In this document: piece by piece, positions 13,691 to 16,364 of the stretch
How positions within the stretch are numbered: position 1 is the stretch's first letter
Layout of the letters: the number at the start of each line of letters is the position of its first letter
The notes under the pieces: generated by a model
The model's input: only the letters and a program-made list of their open reading frames with translations
Told to the model about the DNA's origin: nothing
The model's database searches: none
Assembly: GCA_047017005.1 (NCBI GenBank)
Contig: JBKXSZ010000027.1
Span: forward strand, 1-16,364
Direction of reading: 5' to 3'
Origin: JBKXSZ01 sp047017005
GTDB taxonomy: Bacteria; Bacillota; Clostridia; TANB77; CAG-508
Length of the DNA: 16,364 nt
Program-made: the position numbers and the translations under genes

Positions 13691-14839
13691 TTATCTTTCA
13701 GCGTTCAACATTACAGATAAAGTGCAAGGCGAAAACCGTGTGCTGGAAAACGCAGCATCCGGTATAAAGCCGAGACAAAACGAAGCTGGGTAGTCAGAGC
13801 CATTGTTTCTGTAATCGCCACCACGGGTCAAACGTCCATCATTAGAATACGCCTCCATCGTCCATTCCCTAGCATTACCCGCTAAATCGTAGATATTCTT
13901 TTGTGCATAATCACTACTAGAACCTGCCAAAGCTATATTTCCCTTCCAACTATTTGTATTGGCATCTTCATCATAGTTTCCCTTTCCTGTGGAATTGGCT
14001 ACAAATGAATTATCTACATCACAGGTTCCTGTTTTATATGCTGGGTCAATAAACGCCATTACGGCATCCCACTGTACTCCATAACAAAGAGTACTGTTTA
14101 CTCCATAGGTGTTTTTATCGGTATACATATTTTGAGATTGATATACTGCTCCTGTTGTTCCAATATCACTCATTCTAGTTCCCCATGGGATACTAGTCCA
14201 TACATTTGCACCTTGTTTACTGACCAGTTTATCATTTTCTTTTCCTCCTTCATAACGCGCAATATAGAAACCTTTATTTGCTTTTACACTTGCTTTCATG
14301 CTATTGTATTCTTCTACTTCTGTTGGATATCCACTTGCATATGGTTCTATATAATTTGAAAATTGTGTATCTAATTTCTTATTATAATATCCCTCATATG
14401 TTTTGAAATCTGCTATATTTTCTACTGGTATCCAGACAAATTGATTTCCCTTTAAGGTTTTTGCTACTTCCCAACTTTCTCCTTTTCCTGCATCTTCACT
14501 GCTATCCGATATGATAAGTCCGGAGTCTTTAGTTCCTCCTACATAATAGAATCCTTTTGGTATGGTTACTCCATCTTGTATTGCATTTCCTCCTGTTTCT
14601 TCATTTGGTAAATATCCATTTAATTCAGCATATATTTCATTTAATGTATTTAATTCATTTTGTGATGATTGTTCTGATTTTTGTTTTGCTTCTTCTGTTT
14701 TTCCAATTAATCCACTATTGACTACAAAATATATGGTTACCCCTGCTAAAATAAGTAGAATAATGATTGTTACGACCAATGCAATTAGTGTAATACCTTT
14801 GCTTTTTCTTTCTATTTTTTCTCTTTGTTCTTTTAACAT
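13691..14839 (-). CDS. Pilin-like surface protein with formylglycine-enzyme/C-type-lectin fold and a DGR-like variable end
   Basis: About 382 aa from MLKEQREK. GGGAGGAG lies eight bases upstream. The ATG six codons earlier has no such site because it contains it. A basic leader ends at Gly15, followed by ITLIALVV and a long hydrophobic helix (16-40). This is a prepilin-like signal without the usual Glu5. A helix (about 45-72) and linker (NGYLPNEETGG) lead to an FGE-sulfatase-like domain (about 95-365). Its marks include FVWIPV, KGFYIARYEGG, PWGTRMSD, YGVQWDAVMAF, IYDLAGNAREWTMEA and LTRGGDYRNNGSDYPAS. This fold serves as a ligand-binding scaffold in many DGR target proteins. Residues after PAS keep the target spacing, but the last 17 residues are out of frame (TRFSPCTLSVMLNAER). 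The shifted frame gives GFRLALYL-stop at 13711. It is not a sulfatase activator by evidence here. Confidence 0.82.
   Translation of the reverse strand: MLKEQREKIERKSKGITLIALVVTIIILLILAGVTIYFVVNSGLIGKTEEAKQKSEQSSQNELNTLNEIYAELNGYLPNEETGGNAIQDGVTIPKGFYYVGGTKDSGLIISDSSEDAGKGESWEVAKTLKGNQFVWIPVENIADFKTYEGYYNKKLDTQFSNYIEPYASGYPTEVEEYNSMKASVKANKGFYIARYEGGKENDKLVSKQGANVWTSIPWGTRMSDIGTTGAVYQSQNMYTDKNTYGVNSTLCYGVQWDAVMAFIDPAYKTGTCDVDNSFVANSTGKGNYDEDANTNSWKGNIALAGSSSDYAQKNIYDLAGNAREWTMEAYSNDGRLTRGGDYRNNGSDYPASFCLGFIPDAAFSSTRFSPCTLSVMLNAER
13711..13825 (-). other. Candidate DGR variable region with a one-base frameshift
   Basis: Minus-strand codons from RGG (13825) to the putative ancestral TAA (13711). 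The fixed positions (RGG, NG, PAS, P, A, GFR) match C-type-lectin DGR targets. Nearly all the positions between them are NNC or NNT codons (GAT, TAC, GAC, TAC, TTT, CTC, GGC, TTT, GAT, GCT, TTT, TCC, AGC). That is what adenine-specific mutation of AAC/AAT codons produces. Around 13740-13736 (ACACGG) one extra base moves the frame away from GGT TTT CGC CTT GCA CTT TAT CTG TAA. No template repeat or reverse transcriptase is in this window. Confidence 0.5.
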
Positions 14840-15006
14840 TTTTTGCTCTCCTCCCATTTCGTTTTTTCACTTCTATTTTCAACTTTTATGTCTCTTTTTT
14901 AGTTTTTTCTTATTAGATAGCTTTCCCATTCTTACCTAAAATAGTTTTGCTATGCTTTTTAATTCCTTCTCTACTATTTTTTTAGTTTCTTACTTCTTTA
15001 AACCGC

Positions 15007-15040
15007 AAAAAGACAGGGTTCTTACTTGAATCCTATCTTT
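15007..15040 (-). terminator. Terminator of the AG-repeat small ORF
   Basis: On the minus strand AAAGATAGGATTC (15040-15028) pairs with GAACCCTGTCTTT (15021-15009), one mismatch and one G-T, loop AAGTAA, then TTTTT. The loop contains the TAA (15024-15022) that would end the 52-codon frame. It isolates the pilin-like gene from upstream transcription. Confidence 0.75.
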
Positions 15041-15178
15041 TCTTTATACTCGATAGAAACAGAAAAATATTTTATTTCTGTCTCTTGTATTTGATTTAAT
15101 CTTTTATTTTGTTGGTTTAAATGATAGCTCTCTCTCTCTCTCTCTCTCTACAATATCAACTGTTTTAGCTACTAGCAT
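15022..15178 (-). other. Small ORF with an in-frame AG tract, possible phase-variable gene
   Basis: A complete unit: TTGACG-N17-TAAAAT promoter (15266-15294), ribosome site GAGGTAGGAG, ATG at 15178, and a terminator whose loop holds a stop codon. The ATG reads MLVAKTVDIV and then enters (AG)11, coding ERERERE. With 11 units the frame reads LSFKPTK and stops at 15104 (24 aa). With 12 units it would read SYHLNQQNKRLNQIQ, ETEIKYFSVSIEYKEKIGFK, then TAA at 15022 (52 aa). With 10 units it stops after AII. Only one of three lengths gives the long product, the hallmark of slipped-strand phase variation. No family was recognised. It lies just upstream of the pilin-like gene. Promoter, start and terminator support a real gene, but function and true variability are not shown. 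Confidence 0.5.
15128..15149. repeat. Dinucleotide repeat (CT)11 on plus, (AG)11 on minus
   Basis: Eleven perfect dinucleotide units over 22 bases, the only such tract in the window. It begins right after ten codons of the small ORF. Tracts of this length slip readily during replication. Confidence 0.97.
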
Positions 15179-15265
15179 TTCTCCTACCTCTTTCTTCTTT
15201 TGCTTTTCATTCTAATTTTATTTCACGATTGTTTTTTATTTTTATACTTTCTTATTTTTTCTTTT

Positions 15266-15294
15266 ATTTTATCTATTTTTAATTTTTTCGTCAA
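15266..15294 (-). promoter_or_regulatory. Promoter of the AG-repeat small ORF
   Basis: Minus-strand TTGACG (15294-15289), a 17-base spacer, TAAAAT (15271-15266). Transcription near 15259 would give an 80-base leader before the ATG at 15178. The surrounding DNA is very AT-rich, so a chance match is possible, but the -35 is near consensus. Confidence 0.65.
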
Positions 15295-15413
15295 GTTTTT
15301 TGTCTAAAGTTTAATATTTTCTTTTATTAGCACTTTTTATTACATAATTCTTTATTTTTTTCTAAAATACTATTTACAAATAAGCAAAAAAGATGTAATA
15401 TTTAGCTAGTTAC

Positions 15414-15449
15414 TCTAATGCTAGTAGTGTAATAGCATTACGCATTAGA
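15414..15449. repeat. Nested inverted repeats with two competing stems
   Basis: Two overlapping perfect 8-bp inverted repeats share AATGC on the left arm (15414-15423) and have different right arms (15433-15440 and 15442-15449). They could be a conformational switch in RNA or a protein-binding palindrome in DNA. Confidence 0.6.
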
Positions 15450-15480
15450 TTCACTTATTTTCTTTTGTTTTATTTAAATA

Positions 15481-15512
15481 AAAGGCCAGTAAACTCTCTA
15501 CTACTGGTCTTT
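15481..15512. terminator. Bidirectional terminator after upp
   Basis: AAAGGCCAGTA (15481-15491) pairs with TACTGGTCTTT (15502-15512) over 11 bp with one G-T pair. Minus-strand transcripts of upp end here (TTTTATTTAAAT). On the plus strand TTTTTTATTTTT follows, a better T tract. Confidence 0.8.
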
Positions 15513-15528
15513 TTTATTTTTCTATTTT

Positions 15529-16164
15529 TTAATCCAATCTTGTTCCAAAAATTCTATCTCCAGCATCTCCTAAACCTGGTACAATATATCCCTTTTCATT
15601 TAAATATTCATCAATGCAAGCACAATAAATATCAACATCTGGATGAACTTCTTGTATTTTATTCAATCCCTCTGGTGCTGCAATAACAGATAAGAATTTT
15701 ATCTGTTTTACTCCATCTTCTTTTAACATACTAATGGCATCTATTCCAGAACCACCAGTAGCAAGCATTGGGTCTAATAAAATAACCGTTTTCTTTTCGA
15801 TATTTTTTGGCATACGATAATAGTATTTCACGGGCTTTAGAGTGTCCTCATTTCGATACAATCCAATAATTCCAATTTTAGCATTGGGAATTACATTAAT
15901 AATTCCTTCCTCCATTCCTATTCCTGCTCTTAAAATAGGGACAAACACATAATTATCTTCATTTAATCTTCCCGCTTTCATCTTTGTAAGTGGTGTTTCA
16001 ATTTCCACTTCTTCTAATTTTTCTTCTCTCATTGCTTCATAACATAGAAACATAGCAAGTTCAGATATGATTTCTCTAAACTCTTTTGTTCCTGTGTTTT
16101 TATCTCGTAAAATAGATAATTTATGCTCTACTAGTGGATGTTTTAGTTCTGTTATCTTACTCAT
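15529..16164 (-). CDS. upp: Uracil phosphoribosyltransferase
   Basis: 211 aa, the normal length. It makes UMP from uracil and PRPP in pyrimidine salvage. The PRPP-binding motif DPMLATGGSG (131-140) and the uracil-binding tail GDAGDRIFGT are intact, along with KxxxGR (KMKAGR) and ILRAGIGM near residues 78-84. The ATG at 16164 has AAGGAAG upstream. No promoter is visible in the 51 bases before it, so it is probably transcribed with the gene ending at 16216. The terminator at 15481-15512 closes the unit. Confidence 0.97.
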   Translation of the reverse strand: MSKITELKHPLVEHKLSILRDKNTGTKEFREIISELAMFLCYEAMREEKLEEVEIETPLTKMKAGRLNEDNYVFVPILRAGIGMEEGIINVIPNAKIGIIGLYRNEDTLKPVKYYYRMPKNIEKKTVILLDPMLATGGSGIDAISMLKEDGVKQIKFLSVIAAPEGLNKIQEVHPDVDIYCACIDEYLNEKGYIVPGLGDAGDRIFGTRLD

Positions 16165-16215
16165 TCTTTCTTCCTTCTTTCCTTTTATCTTTTTACTTTC
16201 TCTAGCTCTCTCTTT

Positions 16216-16364
16216 TCAAGATACTTCTATTTTGTCTTTTGCTTTTTGTTTCTTTTTCTCTTCTGTATTTTCTTTATTTTCTTCCTTTTTATTCTCTTCT
16301 TTTTCTAGCTTTCTATTTCCTCTATTATTCGCCTTTTCTTCTGTTTTTTTAATATGGTCTTGGT
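16216..16364 (-). CDS. C-terminus of an unidentified protein with a Lys/Glu-rich tail (partial)
   Basis: The frame enters the window at its right edge as QDHIKKTEEKANNRG and continues as a strongly charged, low-complexity tail (KLEKEENKKEENKENTEEKK, then QKAKDKIEVS) to TGA at 16216. There is no hydrophobic segment, no motif and no start codon in view. It lies 51 bases upstream of upp on the same strand with no terminator between, so it probably shares its transcript. The tail is the kind of disordered extension seen on many Clostridial proteins and does not identify the family. Confidence 0.6.
   Translation of the reverse strand, partial: QDHIKKTEEKANNRGNRKLEKEENKKEENKENTEEKKKQKAKDKIEVS

Larger units (their letters stand above)
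15408..15517 (+). ncRNA. Candidate small RNA convergent with upp
   Basis: TTTACA (15373-15378), a 17-base spacer and TAATAT (15396-15401) form a plus-strand promoter. About 110 bases later comes a hairpin with six T on the plus strand (15481-15515). The interval has no ORF with a ribosome site. It has a strongly structured 5' part, where TCTAATGC (15414-15421) can pair with GCATTAGA (15442-15449), or TAATGCTA (15416-15423) with TAGCATTA (15433-15440). The two folds exclude each other. No known RNA family was recognised. Confidence 0.3.

Noticed and set aside
14840..14857. Start of the pilin-like gene at ATG 14857
   Set aside because: The GGGAGGAG that serves the next ATG lies inside this extension, and nothing like a ribosome site precedes 14857.
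13202..15528. DGR template repeat or reverse transcriptase
   Set aside because: No second copy of the variable-region sequence and no reverse transcriptase motifs were seen here or elsewhere in the window, apart from the intron maturase fragment.
1..16364. CRISPR array, rRNA or complete insertion sequence
   Set aside because: No regularly spaced direct repeats, no rRNA segments, and no intact transposase gene were seen.

Overview
The window looks like chromosomal DNA of a low-GC Gram-positive bacterium, most likely a gut-type member of the Clostridia. The reasons are the AT-rich intergenic DNA, strong AGGAGG ribosome sites, TATAAT and extended -10 (TGATATAAT) promoters, a transketolase split into two genes, a pilin-like N-terminus of the KGITLIALVV type common in gut Clostridia, and a group IIC intron relic. 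Almost every gene is on the minus strand. The exceptions are the first gene and a possible small RNA. The species cannot be fixed from the sequence alone.

Layout. 1-1021: a lone plus-strand gene for a DUF4097-like repeat protein with its own promoter and terminator. 1224-2255: a membrane protein with a DUF3592-like domain. 2621-3036: a tRNA operon (Val, Asp, Phe) with a consensus promoter. 3162-4388: an S41 C-terminal processing protease. 4599-5846: the first of three M23 peptidases. 5975-6214: a small three-helix membrane protein. 6261-6864: a 0.6 kb internally deleted group IIC intron, inserted just behind the terminator of the next gene. 6909-10931: an operon ftsE-ftsX-M23-M23. 11081-11400: scrambled transposase-like debris. 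11432-13201: the two transketolase subunits. 13691-14839: a pilin-like protein with a formylglycine-enzyme/C-type-lectin fold. 15022-15178: a small ORF carrying an (AG)11 tract. 15408-15517: a possible small RNA. 15529-16164: upp. 16216-16364: the end of another gene.

How the genes fit together. The core is a cell-wall remodelling cluster. FtsE and FtsX form the ABC-type complex that, in related bacteria, gates a coiled-coil peptidoglycan hydrolase. Here three such hydrolases (signal peptide, coiled coil, LytM/M23 domain, all zinc ligands present) lie beside FtsEX, followed by an S41 protease of the type known elsewhere to degrade cell-wall hydrolases.

The most interesting part is 13691-15178. 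The C-terminus of the pilin-like protein has the residue spacing of a diversity-generating retroelement (DGR) variable region. A one-base shift close to its end replaces the expected GFRLALYL stop with a 17-residue out-of-frame tail. Just upstream is a small promoter-ORF-terminator unit whose reading frame runs through an AG dinucleotide tract. At 11 units the frame closes after 24 codons, and at 12 units it would read 52 codons and stop in the loop of its own terminator. This is the layout of a phase-variable gene. No reverse transcriptase or template repeat was found in the window, so the DGR link is an inference.
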